From an uncultured Bacteroidales bacterium (GTDB taxonomy: Bacteria; Bacteroidota; Bacteroidia; Bacteroidales; Paludibacteraceae), in NCBI GenBank assembly GCA_946187695.1, contig CAMHSB010000001.1, positions 62,001-126,000 of the forward strand: a DNA stretch of 64,000 nt. Reading direction: 5' to 3'. A program made the translations under genes and the position numbers. Positions 1 through 9,466 of this stretch are shown piece after piece (the first letter of the stretch is position 1; the number at the start of each line of letters is the position of its first letter). The notes below the pieces were generated by a model. The model was not told the origin of the DNA. It saw only the letters and a list, made by a program, of their open reading frames with translations, and did not search any database.

Positions 1-1
1 C

Positions 2-1300
2 CCGATCGGCTATATCTCCAATACGATTGAGCTCTGCGAGAAAGAACCGGCCAAATACGGCAACTGGGAGAAATGGTGGAAGAACGACGATACCCGGATG
101 ATCCATTTCATCGGCAAAGACAACATCGTTTTCCACTGCATCGTCTTCCCCGCTATGCTCAAAGCGCAGGGTTACAACCTGCCGGATAACGTACCGAGCA
201 ACGAGTTCCTCAACCTCGAGGGCGACAAGATCTCCACATCCCGCAACTGGGCCGTATGGTTGAACGAGTACCTCGATGATTTCCCCGGTAAGCAGGACGT
301 GCTGCGCTATGTGCTGACCGCTAACGCACCGGAGACCAAGGACAACGACTTCACCTGGGCGGATTTCCAGGCGCGTAACAATAACGAGCTCGTTGCCATT
401 TATGGCAACTTCGTCAACCGCGCTTTGGTACTGACCAACAAATATTTCGAAGGCAAAGTGCCGGCTTGCGGTGCGCTGACCGATTACGACAAGGCAAGCA
501 TTGAAGAGTTCAAGAACGTCAAGGCGACCTTGGAGCAGTTGCTGGAGAACTTCCGTTTCCGCGATGCCCAGAAAGAGGCAATGAACCTCGCCCGCATCGG
601 TAATAAGTACCTCGCTGACACGGAGCCTTGGAAACTTGCCAAGACCGATATGGAGCGTACGGCTACCGTTCTGCATCTGGCCCTGCAGATCGCCGCTAAC
701 CTGGCCATTGCTTTCGAGCCCTTCCTTCCGTTCTCGAGCGAGAAACTGGCGAAGATGCTGCAACTGGATGCCAAGATCGGATGGGAAGACCTCGGTCGTA
801 TCGACCTGCTGCCGGAAGGTCAGTCACTCGGTGAGGTATCGCTCCTTTTCGAGAAGATCGAGGATGCGGCTATCCAGGCTCAGTTAGACCGTCTGGAGCG
901 TATCAAGAAAGAGAACGAAGCCGCAGCGCAAGCAGAGGCACTCAAGAACTGGCGTCCGGAACCGCTCAAAGATGCAACGACCATCGATGAGTTCGACAAA
1001 TCCGATATCCGTGTAGCAACCGTGCTGGAGTGCACGAACGTGAAGAAATCGGACCGTCTGCTGCAGTTCAAGTTGGACGATGGCATGGGTGGCAGAACCA
1101 TCCTGAGCGGTATCGCACAGAGCTATCCGGATCCGTCGGTACTCGTCGGCAAACAAGTGCTGTTCATCGCCAACTTCCCACCGCGTAAGATGATGGGTAT
1201 CGAGAGTCAAGGAATGATCCTGTCAGCGGTCAATGCCGATGGCAAATTGGTGGTCACCACCGTCTCTGCACCCGTCAAAAACGGCAGCCAAGTAGGATAA
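2..1300 (+). CDS. metG: Methionyl-tRNA synthetase, C-terminal part (5' end outside window)
   Basis: Charges tRNA-Met with methionine in the cytoplasm. The frame is open from base 2, so the N-terminal catalytic half with the HIGH motif lies outside the window; 432 residues are visible. The signature loop reads KISTS (bases 227-241), a variant of KMSKS. The anticodon-binding helical domain follows. From about base 985 comes an EMAP-II-like tRNA-binding domain ([14 protein letters not shown] through SQGMILSA), as in long dimeric MetRS. A Met tRNA gene lies 96 bases downstream behind its own promoter. Identification is secure; only the start is missing. Confidence 0.97.
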   Translation, partial: PIGYISNTIELCEKEPAKYGNWEKWWKNDDTRMIHFIGKDNIVFHCIVFPAMLKAQGYNLPDNVPSNEFLNLEGDKISTSRNWAVWLNEYLDDFPGKQDVLRYVLTANAPETKDNDFTWADFQARNNNELVAIYGNFVNRALVLTNKYFEGKVPACGALTDYDKASIEEFKNVKATLEQLLENFRFRDAQKEAMNLARIGNKYLADTEPWKLAKTDMERTATVLHLALQIAANLAIAFEPFLPFSSEKLAKMLQLDAKIGWEDLGRIDLLPEGQSLGEVSLLFEKIEDAAIQAQLDRLERIKKENEAAAQAEALKNWRPEPLKDATTIDEFDKSDIRVATVLECTNVKKSDRLLQFKLDDGMGGRTILSGIAQSYPDPSVLVGKQVLFIANFPPRKMMGIESQGMILSAVNADGKLVVTTVSAPVKNGSQVG

Positions 1301-1333
1301 ATTGCTCTTTTTTGACAAAAAAATGCAAAAAAA

Positions 1334-1365
1334 TTTGCTCATGTCAAAAAAAAGCAGTACTTTTG
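1334..1365 (+). promoter_or_regulatory. Bacteroidetes-type promoter of the Met tRNA
   Basis: TTTG at 1334-1337 and TACTTTTG at 1358-1365 are separated by 20 bases, matching the TTTG/TAnnTTTG consensus of the Bacteroidetes primary sigma factor. The tRNA begins 31 bases after the -7 box. Confidence 0.8.
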
Positions 1366-1396
1366 CAGCCGCTTTCGTCCAAAAAACGGTTGCGAT

Positions 1397-1470
1397 GGCG
1401 GGATAGCTCAGCTGGTTAGAGCGCATGATTCATAATCATGAGGTCCCCAGTTCAATCCTGGGTCCCGCTA
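1397..1470 (+). tRNA. tRNA-Met (CAT anticodon)
   Basis: A 74-base cloverleaf. The acceptor stem GGCGGGA pairs with TCCCGCT (G1-U72 wobble at the tip), the D arm is GCTC/GAGC, and the anticodon stem CATGA/TCATG carries loop TTCATAA (CAT). The T arm is CCCAG-TTCAATC-CTGGG. The discriminator is A and CCA is not encoded. CAT can mean elongator Met, initiator Met or lysidine-modified Ile2. The paired wobble end G1-U72 does not look like the unpaired initiator end, so elongator Met is favoured and Ile2 is the alternative. Confidence 0.9.
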
Positions 1471-1472
1471 CA

Positions 1473-1503
1473 AAAAAACCACTCAAGCGAGTGGTTTTTT
1501 GTT
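1473..1503. terminator. Bidirectional intrinsic terminator
   Basis: CCACTC (1479-1484) pairs with GAGTGG (1489-1494) around loop AAGC. The flanking A run at 1472-1478 pairs with the T run from 1495. It can end the tRNA transcript rightward and the pepD transcript leftward. Confidence 0.85.
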
Positions 1504-2943
1504 TTATAGTGCTTTCAGCGTTTGGCACAGCCAACGGTAGCACCTCTCGGTGGATGAGATAGACAAGCGTTCCTGCGGGGAGTGTACACCGTACATCTGC
1601 GGGCCGATAGACACCATATCGAGGTACGGATATTTCTCCAGGAACAGTCCGCATTCCAGTCCGGCATGGATCGCCAGCACTTTCGGTTCGGACTTATAGA
1701 GATCGATATACGCTTTCTTCACCACCTCCAGCAGCGGGGAGTTCGGGTTGGGTGCCCAACCGGGATAACCGTCCCCATGCGTCACCTCATCGCAGGCCAG
1801 CGAGAGCGCTTGCTCAACCGCCCATTTGAGATGATGCTTGGACGTTTCGATCGACGAACGCTGCGAAGTATTCACCTCAATATAGTCTTCGCGCATCTTA
1901 ACGGAAGCGAGGTTGGTACTTGTCTCCACGAGTCCGGGCATGTCCTTGCTCATGGCAATCATACCGTGCGGGCACTCGCAGAGTGCCATGATGAGGCGAT
2001 AGGCTTTGTCGGCAGGGATGAACACCTCCGGCATATCGGTTGTCTCCAGTTCGAGCCGCATGTCTTTCTCCACCTCGCCAAACACCCCTTCCATCTGCGC
2101 TACGTAGTGGTTCCACTCGATCCGGATCTGCTCTTTGTATGCCATCGGGATAGCGAGCACGGCTTCCGCTTCGCGGGCAATGGCATTACGGAGGTTACCG
2201 CCGTTGATAGACGCCAACTGAATCTCCGTCTGCGGCCAGATACGCGCGAGGAACCAGACGAGCAGTTGGTTGGCATTGGCGCGACCTTTGTTGATATCAT
2301 CGCCCGAGTGACCACCGAGCAATCCCGTCACGGAGAGACGGATTGCTATTTGTGATTTGTCATTTGTGATTTGTGATTTGTTATAATGCATTTTGGCGAG
2401 GGTGTCGATACCACCGGCGCAGCCGATGAAGATCTGACCGTCATCCTCGGAGTCGAGGTTGATGAGTCGTTTGCTCTTCAGCATACCGTCCTGCAGTTTC
2501 ATCGCACCGGTCAAGCCGGTCTCTTCATCCACCGTAAAGAGGCACTCGATAGCGGGGTGCGCCAGCTCCTTATCCGTGATCGCCGCCAAAGCCATTGCGA
2601 TACCAATACCGTTGTCCGCACCGAGGGTCGTGCCCTTCGCTTTCAACCAATCGCCGTCCACATAGGTCTCGATCGGGTCCTTGAGGAAATCGTGCTGTAC
2701 GTCCCCGTCTTTCTCCGCCACCATATCCATGTGCGCCTGAAAGATCACGCCCTCATGGTCCTCATAGCCGGGGGTAGCCGGCACACGCATGATGACGTTC
2801 ATCGCCTCATCCACTACACACTCGATACCATGCTCCGTTGCAAAATCATGCAACCACTTACTGATGCGCTCTTCGTGTTTGGAAGGACGCGGTACTTTGC
2901 AGATCTCTGCAAAGATGTCAAAGACATTTTTGCAATTTACCAT
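1504..2943 (-). CDS. pepD: Aminoacyl-histidine dipeptidase (peptidase family M20C)
   Basis: Cytosolic zinc dipeptidase that hydrolyses Xaa-His and other dipeptides. The 479 residues match the usual length of about 485. M20 metal-site motifs are visible: QAHMDMV (His71, Asp73), GADNGIG (Asp110), VDEETG (Glu140/141), NLDSEDDG (near 164) and IHAGLECG near the C-terminus. The lid segment GLLGGHSGDDI is at about 208-217. The oddity is a short insertion at residues about 188-200 (NKSQITNDKSQIA) encoded by five tandem heptamers, in a loop just before the lid domain. It is the second gene after the MATE transporter (20-base gap), so the two are probably co-transcribed. Confidence 0.95.
   Translation of the reverse strand: MVNCKNVFDIFAEICKVPRPSKHEERISKWLHDFATEHGIECVVDEAMNVIMRVPATPGYEDHEGVIFQAHMDMVAEKDGDVQHDFLKDPIETYVDGDWLKAKGTTLGADNGIGIAMALAAITDKELAHPAIECLFTVDEETGLTGAMKLQDGMLKSKRLINLDSEDDGQIFIGCAGGIDTLAKMHYNKSQITNDKSQIAIRLSVTGLLGGHSGDDINKGRANANQLLVWFLARIWPQTEIQLASINGGNLRNAIAREAEAVLAIPMAYKEQIRIEWNHYVAQMEGVFGEVEKDMRLELETTDMPEVFIPADKAYRLIMALCECPHGMIAMSKDMPGLVETSTNLASVKMREDYIEVNTSQRSSIETSKHHLKWAVEQALSLACDEVTHGDGYPGWAPNPNSPLLEVVKKAYIDLYKSEPKVLAIHAGLECGLFLEKYPYLDMVSIGPQMYGVHSPQERLSISSTERCYRWLCQTLKAL
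2348..2382. repeat. Five tandem heptamers ATTTGTG inside pepD
   Basis: Units ATTTGTG, ATTTGTC, ATTTGTG, ATTTGTG and ATTTGTT run head to tail. Read on the minus strand they stay open and give a peptide with a seven-residue period in pepD. Confidence 0.9.
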
Positions 2944-2963
2944 TTGTTCATTTATTTAGTTAT

Positions 2964-4370
2964 TTAATCATTTAGCAATTTGTTTTGCTTAAGGCGCTTC
3001 AATTGTCTGTTAAAGCGTATATGGAAGAGCACCGCCGGAATGGCAAGCGCTATCACGAAAGCGATCCACATACCTTTGGCACCCAAGCCGAGCGGGAAAG
3101 TGAGAGCCAGACCGAGCGGCAAGGCTACGCCTATATAGGCGAAAAGTGCAATGCGCATCGGAACGCGCACATCCTGGATACCGCGCAGCATCGCCGCACC
3201 GATACACTGCAAGCCGTCCACGTACTGGAACGTGCCGGCGATAATGAGCAGCGTCGAAGCAATAGGCGCCACCTCCGGATCATCGGTGAAGATATAGGGG
3301 ATATAGTTCCGTCCGAAAATCATGATCGCCGCGCCGATGGTGTTCATCAGCAGACAGAGATGGATAGAGGCATGACTCGCCATCCGTACGGCATGCAGGT
3401 CACCCTTACCCAACTGGTGCGAGACGCGGATAGTAGTCGCCGAACCGATACCGAGGGCTAACATGAAGGTGAGGTCCGCCATCTGGTTGGCGATATGGTG
3501 AGCAGCCAGCGCCTCCTTACTGATCCAACCGATGATGACGAAAGAAGCCGTGAAAAGGAAGGCCTCCGCAAAAGACTGCAGTCCGATGGGGATACCGATC
3601 GTGAGCAGGTGCTCCACCTCGCGACGAGTGATGAACCAAGCGCGTATCGAAGCGATGTACCGCCTCCAATCGGCCTTGCAGAGCACCGCCACCACAAAGC
3701 ACACCGGCATCAGCGTACGCGCGATAAGCGAAGCCCAACCGGCTCCTTCGGCTCCCATCGCCGGCACGCCCCAATGACCATAGATAAAAATCCAGTTGAG
3801 GAAGATATTGAGCAGGTTACAGCCCAGCGTGATCATCATCGCCACGAAAGTATTCCCCAGCCCCTCCAGGAACTGCTTGAAGAAACAGAACAGCAAAAAA
3901 GGCACAATCGAATATACTATAAGAATATAGTACGGGCGCGCGCATGCGACCACCTCGGGCTCCTGACCAAACTGATCCAGATACGGAATACAGGGTGTCA
4001 GAAGCGCCAGCGACAGCAGACACATCAGGCCGGTAAAGATCAAGCCGTTGATCAGATAGGTACTGATCTGCTCATGCTTATGACCGATCTCGTCCTCCGT
4101 CGTCCCTTGTTGCAGCAGCTTCTCCAACCGTCCGTGCACATGGCCCACCAGCGGCGTCACACCCATCAGCGCCCCCATCGAGAAGACCATGACCGTGAAG
4201 AAAAGGGCATTGGAGAAACTGACCGCCGCCAGATCGGTCGTGCTGTAATGCCCCACCATGATCGAGTCCGCCAAGCCCACCATCGCTGCCCCGAACTGGG
4301 TCAGCATCACCGGAAACGCGACCTTGAGGTTGCGCTTGTAATAGGGCCAATATGTAGAAAACGTGTACAC
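2964..4370 (-). CDS. MATE family multidrug/Na+ antiporter (NorM-like)
   Basis: A polytopic inner-membrane efflux pump of 468 residues, a normal MATE length. The N-terminal half carries the hallmark FPVMLTQFGAAMVGLADSIMVG. The second bundle repeats it (LTIGIPIGLQSFAEAFLFTASFVIIGWIS), giving the expected 12 helices with a hydrophilic loop near residue 100. MATE proteins export cationic drugs or dyes against Na+ or H+ gradients; the substrate here cannot be read from sequence. It is first in a leftward unit with pepD and has its own promoter at 4412-4442. The last residues KLLND are encoded within an ATTT-rich heptamer-like stretch that runs into the pepD gap. Confidence 0.93.
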   Translation of the reverse strand: MYTFSTYWPYYKRNLKVAFPVMLTQFGAAMVGLADSIMVGHYSTTDLAAVSFSNALFFTVMVFSMGALMGVTPLVGHVHGRLEKLLQQGTTEDEIGHKHEQISTYLINGLIFTGLMCLLSLALLTPCIPYLDQFGQEPEVVACARPYYILIVYSIVPFLLFCFFKQFLEGLGNTFVAMMITLGCNLLNIFLNWIFIYGHWGVPAMGAEGAGWASLIARTLMPVCFVVAVLCKADWRRYIASIRAWFITRREVEHLLTIGIPIGLQSFAEAFLFTASFVIIGWISKEALAAHHIANQMADLTFMLALGIGSATTIRVSHQLGKGDLHAVRMASHASIHLCLLMNTIGAAIMIFGRNYIPYIFTDDPEVAPIASTLLIIAGTFQYVDGLQCIGAAMLRGIQDVRVPMRIALFAYIGVALPLGLALTFPLGLGAKGMWIAFVIALAIPAVLFHIRFNRQLKRLKQNKLLND

Positions 4371-4375
4371 GTTTT

Positions 4376-4400
4376 ATTGGTAATTGGTGATTGGTGATTT
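4376..4400. repeat. Three tandem heptamers ATTGGTA/G in the MATE leader
   Basis: ATTGGTA, ATTGGTG and ATTGGTG, then a partial ATTT, lie between the MATE promoter and its start codon. They therefore form part of the 5' untranslated leader. Confidence 0.85.
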
Positions 4401-4411
4401 AAAATTTGGCA

Positions 4412-4442
4412 CAAAGTTACAACTTTTTTTGCATATTTCAAA
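4412..4442 (-). promoter_or_regulatory. Promoter of MATE-pepD, back-to-back with the 4470 promoter
   Basis: Minus-strand -7 box TAACTTTG is at 4419-4412 and the -33 box TTTG at 4442-4439 (19-base spacer). It overlaps the rightward promoter at 4428-4459. Confidence 0.8.
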
Positions 4443-4459
4443 AAAAAGCAGTAATTTTG
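4428..4459 (+). promoter_or_regulatory. Promoter of the 4470 barrel gene
   Basis: TTTG at 4428-4431 and TAATTTTG at 4452-4459 have a 20-base spacer. The start codon follows only 10 bases after the -7 box, so the mRNA is leaderless or nearly so. Confidence 0.8.
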
Positions 4460-4469
4460 TGGCCGATTT

Positions 4470-5237
4470 ATGAAAAAAGTTGGATATATAGTACTTTTTT
4501 TGACCATCGGCGTATGTTCGCTGTGGGCAGATGACCCCCAGAAGCCCGGTTATCAGATTGCAGACAACTCGTTCTTTGATCCTACGAAGAAAGTGAACAA
4601 AGAGCAGGAATATACTTTTAGCGTCGATTATCGGATCGAGGCGGGTTACGTGCAGCATCAGCAACGCACGAGAGGGCTGAACTACCCAGATATGTACCTG
4701 CACGGTGCCCGCATCGGTGCTACGTTCACATTCAATCTGCCGATTCATTTCAGCCTGCAAACCGGTGCTTTCTATACCCTGCTCTACGGTCGCAACGAGC
4801 AGCACTGGCGCAGTCTGGATGCCCCGTCGGTACAAGAGGAATATATCCGCCACCGCGTGCTGGCGCATAACCTGACAATCCCCGTACGCGTTTTCTATAC
4901 CATTCCGTTGTGGAAACAGCTGAATCTCTTCTTCTACACCGGCCCGCAGTTGCAGATCGGTCTGTCCCAATACGACTACATGGATAAGCACCTGAGTGCC
5001 AAAGCGGAGACCTGGTTACAGTCCATCAACGTACCTACCGAGCCGTACGATCGCATGGCGGACGAACTGATCCGCGCGAACATACAGTACGGAGTCGGTG
5101 GAGGTCTGGAATGGGATCGTTACCGTCTGCAAGCCGGCTATGACTTCGGTCTGAACAACCTCGTGCGCCACAAAGCGGTGGAGAACCAGCACATGTGGGA
5201 ATGGGGCTGGTACGTAAGTTTCAGCTACAAGTTCTAA
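4470..5237 (+). CDS. Outer-membrane beta-barrel protein, PorT-like family
   Basis: A 255-residue exported protein with a signal peptide (MKKVGYIVLFLTIGVCSLWA) and alternating hydrophobic strands ending in WYVSFSYKF, a C-terminal aromatic typical of outer-membrane barrels. It has a paralogue at 61767-62507. The two share a YTGPxxQxGLS segment (residues about 150-160 here) and an xYGVGGGLEW...GYDFGLNN segment near residue 220. Function is unknown; small Bacteroidetes barrels of this kind are usually annotated porin family or PorT family. It has its own promoter and a strong terminator, so it is monocistronic. Confidence 0.85.
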   Translation: MKKVGYIVLFLTIGVCSLWADDPQKPGYQIADNSFFDPTKKVNKEQEYTFSVDYRIEAGYVQHQQRTRGLNYPDMYLHGARIGATFTFNLPIHFSLQTGAFYTLLYGRNEQHWRSLDAPSVQEEYIRHRVLAHNLTIPVRVFYTIPLWKQLNLFFYTGPQLQIGLSQYDYMDKHLSAKAETWLQSINVPTEPYDRMADELIRANIQYGVGGGLEWDRYRLQAGYDFGLNNLVRHKAVENQHMWEWGWYVSFSYKF

Positions 5238-5241
5238 AAGA

Positions 5242-5270
5242 AAAGTCCGCGCTTGCGGACTTTCTTTTTT
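5242..5270. terminator. Bidirectional intrinsic terminator
   Basis: AAAGTCCGC (5242-5250) pairs with GCGGACTTT (5255-5263) around loop GCTT, followed by CTTTTTT. It separates the barrel gene from the convergent operon ending at 5269. Confidence 0.9.
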
Positions 5271-6939
5271 ATTCGTGTGTAATCTCCGGTGCCACCATCT
5301 TGAGGAACGGTTCCGGCAGCGGCAAACGGTTCGGACCGCAGCTCTGTCCGTAAGGATTCCGTTTGAACTGACCGTTCTCCTCTTTGCGTTCCTGACCATC
5401 AATGAACTTGGTGATCAGATAGATATAGAGTCGCTGCCAATCGGCCACGAGGTTCTCTGCTTGCGCGCACGAATAAGAGGTAAGGAACGCGCGCGCGTCC
5501 TCGTCCTTCAGTTCGGCAGCCTGCGCATCCACACCGATGATCTGAGTATTGAACTTATCATCCCAAATCTGCTGGTTCTCACGTACATGCGGGTACATAC
5601 GGCTGTACTTGGTATAAGCCCAGTTAGCCACCATGTTAAATGCCCACCATGCACTCGTCGGGGAGAAAGTATAACTGTCGCCGTTGCCTTCCGCAAAACA
5701 TTCCGGCACGCGGGTGAGGCAACTGTACATCGGCGTATAGCACGAGCAAGCCGCATCATCCACACCGAACCAGAAGATGCCGTAAGGACTGTAAGGACGC
5801 ATCTGTGCCACAAACGACCATGCCGTCTGCTGGGTAGCCGTCGGACGCTCATACCAGTACTGGAGTGTGTCCGTACCGTTCACGGCGCACTTGAAGCCCA
5901 GACCACCGAAACGCAGTTTACTCTCCCACGGTCCGGCATCGGTGCCCTTCGTAATATCAAGCGGCGTACCCTTGTACTCATCGCGCATACACTCCTTCAT
6001 ATCCTGCGCACTCACTTTGCGGTTCGGAACAATCCACAACGGCATGTGTTCGCCTTCATTTTTTCCGTTGGAATCGCGGAAAGTCTTACCCGACGCATAG
6101 TCGAAATACTTCTCCATATCGTTGCTGAAATGGTTGAAGAAGGACCATACACGTGCTTCGCACACATAGAGTCCGCTGAAGTCGAAGGGGTTGTAGGCTG
6201 CCTGGAAAGAGAAGTCTTTGTCCGCGCCTGTGAAGTAGCCTTTCTCGCGGGCAAAAGCAATGACCTCCTTATCCCACATCCAGTCGCCGTGGACCATGCA
6301 GTTGAGTTTCTTATTGAGTTTGGCTTTCTTGCTGAGCGGCAGTCGGGTGATGCGCGATTGGTTGGCATGACCGCAGATGGCATTATCCGGAATACGTACC
6401 GCCACCCAGTTAGCGCCTTTCTTACCCGGACCTTTTCCGATCAGGTCCATCATCCATACCTCCTTCGGGTCGCCGAAAGAGAACGTCTCGCCTTCGGAAG
6501 CATAGCCGTATTCGTTGATCAGCGTGATGAACCACTCCATCGCCTCACGGGCGGTCTTGGAGCGCTCCAGCGCAATATAGATCAGGCTACCATAATCGAC
6601 ACCCACGGTATCCCATAACTCCTCGCGACCGCCCCAGGTGGTTTCGCCGATGGTCACTTGGTTCTCATTCATATTGCCCACTACCGTATAGGTATGCGCC
6701 ACCTCCGGGATACTGAGCTGCGGACGACCGGTGTCCCAGTCTTTCACTTCGCGCATCGCACCTTTCGGATGATCCGCTGCGGGGGCAAAATGCAAATAGC
6801 CATACATACCGTACGAGTCAGCGGCATAGGAGATCATCGTACTGCCATCCGCCGAGGCATCTTTGCCAACCAGGAAATTCGTACAAGCGAACGCTGCCAT
6901 CGGCAGCAGGAACGCCATTATCAATAAACTCTTTTTCAT
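5269..6939 (-). CDS. C69-family dipeptidase (peptidase U34), exported
   Basis: A 556-residue N-terminal-nucleophile hydrolase. The first 18 residues form a signal peptide. The next residues CTNFLVGKDAS place Cys19 as the expected catalytic nucleophile, exposed after processing. The family motifs DGSTMISYAADS, GNMNENQVTIGETTWGGR and NEYGYASEGETFSFGD match C69 dipeptidases, which remove N-terminal dipeptides. The C-terminus carries SCGPNRLPLPEPFL. Location is periplasm or outside. The start codon overlaps the stop of the glycogen synthase gene (ATGA), so it is translationally coupled as the last gene of the miaA operon. Confidence 0.94.
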   Translation of the reverse strand: MKKSLLIMAFLLPMAAFACTNFLVGKDASADGSTMISYAADSYGMYGYLHFAPAADHPKGAMREVKDWDTGRPQLSIPEVAHTYTVVGNMNENQVTIGETTWGGREELWDTVGVDYGSLIYIALERSKTAREAMEWFITLINEYGYASEGETFSFGDPKEVWMMDLIGKGPGKKGANWVAVRIPDNAICGHANQSRITRLPLSKKAKLNKKLNCMVHGDWMWDKEVIAFAREKGYFTGADKDFSFQAAYNPFDFSGLYVCEARVWSFFNHFSNDMEKYFDYASGKTFRDSNGKNEGEHMPLWIVPNRKVSAQDMKECMRDEYKGTPLDITKGTDAGPWESKLRFGGLGFKCAVNGTDTLQYWYERPTATQQTAWSFVAQMRPYSPYGIFWFGVDDAACSCYTPMYSCLTRVPECFAEGNGDSYTFSPTSAWWAFNMVANWAYTKYSRMYPHVRENQQIWDDKFNTQIIGVDAQAAELKDEDARAFLTSYSCAQAENLVADWQRLYIYLITKFIDGQERKEENGQFKRNPYGQSCGPNRLPLPEPFLKMVAPEITHE

Positions 6940-8471
6940 AATAAGCGAGGATTTTGAAGTTCGTCTAATCGGGTATCTCTTTTCTTCAAGGCTATCTCAT
7001 AGGCCTTGCGATAATATTTAAAGAAGTGCTTCCAGTCGGCTTTCTTGGCCACCGCCTCCGCCTCTTTGCGGGCACGTGCTTTGTCCTCTCCGCACAAACG
7101 GTCGTACCGCAAGAGCAAATCGGCAATCTGCTCGGCCACTACATCAAAATTGGAGTCCGTACGGTCAATCACCACCACACCGTACTGGTCTTTCTGCTTC
7201 GCAGCCCAGGCTCCGAAACCGGCCAGAGATGTCGTTATCGTCGGTACATGGAAAGCACACGACTCCAGCGGCGTATAGCCCCAAGGCTCGTAATAACTCG
7301 GGAAGACAGTCACGTCCAGACCCAACAGCAAGTCATAGTATTTCATGCCGAACATCGGATCCTGTCCATCCAAGTAATAGGGCACGAACACGGCACTCAC
7401 CTTGCCCTTGCGCGTCGGTGCACGATCCAGATAAGGAATCATCACGAAAGCTACCACCTCTTTCTCCGGTTGGTCGCTGTGGTAGATCTTCTGCGCCAGC
7501 TTGTCCAAAGCCTCAGCAAACACATCGATACCTTTGTTCTTCATCTCCAACCGACCGGATATACCTACCAGCAGCGCGTTCTGCGGCACGACACCCCCCA
7601 GCACTTTGCCGGCTACCCGATGCAAGGCCTCGCGCGCCTTCGCACGACGTTTATCGAACTCCTCCCCTTTGGGTACGTAGGTCGGTTCGAATCCGTTCGG
7701 TGTCACGATATCCACCGGCTTGTCCAGCAACTGCTTGCACTCGCGCGCCGTGATGTCACTCACCGTCGTGAAACAGTCTGCCCAACGCGCCGCCTGTTTC
7801 TCCACCGAGTGCTTGGAAACCATATTCAATTCGTACGCCATCTGGTCGCCGTTATAGCCCTCGAAATAGTCGTACAACGGTTTACCGTTGCCGGCGATCG
7901 ACCGACCGATACAGGTAGCGTGGGTCGTGAAGAGCGTCGCGATATTGGGGCAGTGGTCCTCCAGATAGAAGATCGAGAAAGCCGTCTGCCACTCGTTCGC
8001 GTGCATGCAGAAATTCGGTTTCTTGGCGTTCGATTTCTGAGTCTTGATCAGGAACTTATACAGACTCTCCATCACCATGCCTGCCGCATAACCGAACAGA
8101 CAGGACTCGTCATAATCGCCGTAGGCGGCGTGACTCTGCACCTGGAACTTATCCCATGCCCAGGCATAGATCCCATCTTTCTTCGGCCACAGCGCATCAA
8201 ACTTCAACAGGATCGCGATCGGTTCGCCAGGCACTTGCCAACGACCGATACGGACGGGGATGTCTGCAGGCGCTTCCCATTTCTTGAGAAGGGTTTTGTC
8301 CTGCTTGAAATAGATATTACTGTGGTCGCCGAAGTCGGGACCAAAAAAGAACACTTTGTCCGGGTGCTCTGCCTGCATCGAGGCTGCACGGGTCGAAAGT
8401 ACCGCGTAGATACCGCCCACGCGGTTGCATACCTCCCAAGAGGTCTCAAAAATATAATCCGGTTGCATCAT
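6936..8471 (-). CDS. Glycogen synthase of the GT3-like Bacteroidetes type
   Basis: A 511-residue cytosolic glycosyltransferase expected to extend alpha-1,4-glucan from a sugar nucleotide. The N-terminal FETSWEVCNRVGGIYAVLSTRA is the donor-site signature of eukaryote-like (GT3) glycogen synthases. A GT-B C-terminal domain follows with FPSYYEPWGYTPLESCAFHVP, the acidic catalytic region. It overlaps the lipoprotein gene upstream and the dipeptidase gene downstream by four bases each. A second synthase-like protein, of GT5 type, is at 16976-17815, so this genome has both types close together. Confidence 0.9.
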   Translation of the reverse strand: MMQPDYIFETSWEVCNRVGGIYAVLSTRAASMQAEHPDKVFFFGPDFGDHSNIYFKQDKTLLKKWEAPADIPVRIGRWQVPGEPIAILLKFDALWPKKDGIYAWAWDKFQVQSHAAYGDYDESCLFGYAAGMVMESLYKFLIKTQKSNAKKPNFCMHANEWQTAFSIFYLEDHCPNIATLFTTHATCIGRSIAGNGKPLYDYFEGYNGDQMAYELNMVSKHSVEKQAARWADCFTTVSDITARECKQLLDKPVDIVTPNGFEPTYVPKGEEFDKRRAKAREALHRVAGKVLGGVVPQNALLVGISGRLEMKNKGIDVFAEALDKLAQKIYHSDQPEKEVVAFVMIPYLDRAPTRKGKVSAVFVPYYLDGQDPMFGMKYYDLLLGLDVTVFPSYYEPWGYTPLESCAFHVPTITTSLAGFGAWAAKQKDQYGVVVIDRTDSNFDVVAEQIADLLLRYDRLCGEDKARARKEAEAVAKKADWKHFFKYYRKAYEIALKKRDTRLDELQNPRLL

Positions 8472-9466
8472 TCAATGTTATCGCTTACTATGCATGTGAC
8501 ACCCTTAAGGGTGTTGATCGTTTGGGGTACGGTCACAAACCGATTGTTCTCCGCCCCGACCTGCGGCATGTATCTCACTTCGTTCGCCACCGCCCAGTAG
8601 ATCCGGTTATCCACCATATCCAAATTCATTGCCGGACAGGCTTCCGTCTCTATCTGCACGAGGTTCGTACCGTCTAAAGCCGCCACCCACAGACCGTTCG
8701 CGCGGAAGTAGATCTTGCGGTTCGCAATCTTAAAACCCTCAATAGCAGGGAAGACCGCTTTCAGTTCACTCAGACGGAAAGTTTTGCCGTTATAGACCTG
8801 CAGCGTGTCCTGCGCGTCGTTGAAAACAGAGGTGTCCGTCGTGGGTTTCGGCTCCTCCGAACGGGCACCGAAAATACGCTGCCGGTAATCGCCTGCCGCC
8901 GTGCGGAAATAGACCGAATTAGTCTCCGTATCCGATACGGACAACTCCTTCTCGATATCGGTTGTCTCGCTGTTGTTCACCGTCACTCGCAAGGCCACTT
9001 TGGTCTTCTTGGCCTGCGTGAAATAGGTGGTGAGGGTATTATCCGTTCCCTTCTCTTCTCCGTCCACCGTCCAGCGGTAAGACACCGGAAAATTATAGGG
9101 GTTATAGAGGTTCGCCGTGAACGTATAGTCCTTATAGATCGTAAACACACTGTCCGACATCACAAAAGTCGGAATGGTGTCATAGATCGTGATCTGCTTC
9201 GTGCAGGTCAGCGAGTTCTTATTGTCCACTTTGAGCGTCACCTGGTACGTACCGGGCTGTTTATAGGTATGAGATGGGGATTTGATCGTCGATGTAGCCC
9301 CGTCACCGAACGTCCATGCCCAATCTTCACCTCCATTGGAGAGGTTATTGAACGACACGGCTTCACCCGCACGCGGGGCGGTAGGACTGTAATCGTACGT
9401 CACATCAATCTTCTTGCACGCGAACAGCGCACAACAGATCGTCAATAAGATGAATGTTTGTTTCAT
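8468..9466 (-). CDS. PKD-domain lipoprotein
   Basis: A 332-residue predicted lipoprotein (signal ILLTICCALFAC, lipobox Cys at about 17) with a PKD domain right after the anchor (AGEAVSFNNLSN, WAWTFGDG, SHTYKQPGTYQVTLKV). A second beta-sandwich segment and a C-terminal part resembling repeated beta-strand units follow. PKD domains mediate protein or glycan contacts at the cell surface. The ATG at 9466 was chosen because it begins the signal peptide; an upstream in-frame ATG at 9505 would prefix 13 unrelated residues. The gene begins 62 bases inside the 3' end of miaA and overlaps the next gene by four bases. Specific function unknown. Confidence 0.85.
   Translation of the reverse strand: MKQTFILLTICCALFACKKIDVTYDYSPTAPRAGEAVSFNNLSNGGEDWAWTFGDGATSTIKSPSHTYKQPGTYQVTLKVDNKNSLTCTKQITIYDTIPTFVMSDSVFTIYKDYTFTANLYNPYNFPVSYRWTVDGEEKGTDNTLTTYFTQAKKTKVALRVTVNNSETTDIEKELSVSDTETNSVYFRTAAGDYRQRIFGARSEEPKPTTDTSVFNDAQDTLQVYNGKTFRLSELKAVFPAIEGFKIANRKIYFRANGLWVAALDGTNLVQIETEACPAMNLDMVDNRIYWAVANEVRYMPQVGAENNRFVTVPQTINTLKGVTCIVSDNIE

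Noticed and set aside
1397-1470. Initiator tRNA-Met
   Set aside because: The acceptor end has a G1-U72 wobble pair rather than the unpaired initiator end, and the run of three G-C pairs at the base of the anticodon stem is absent.
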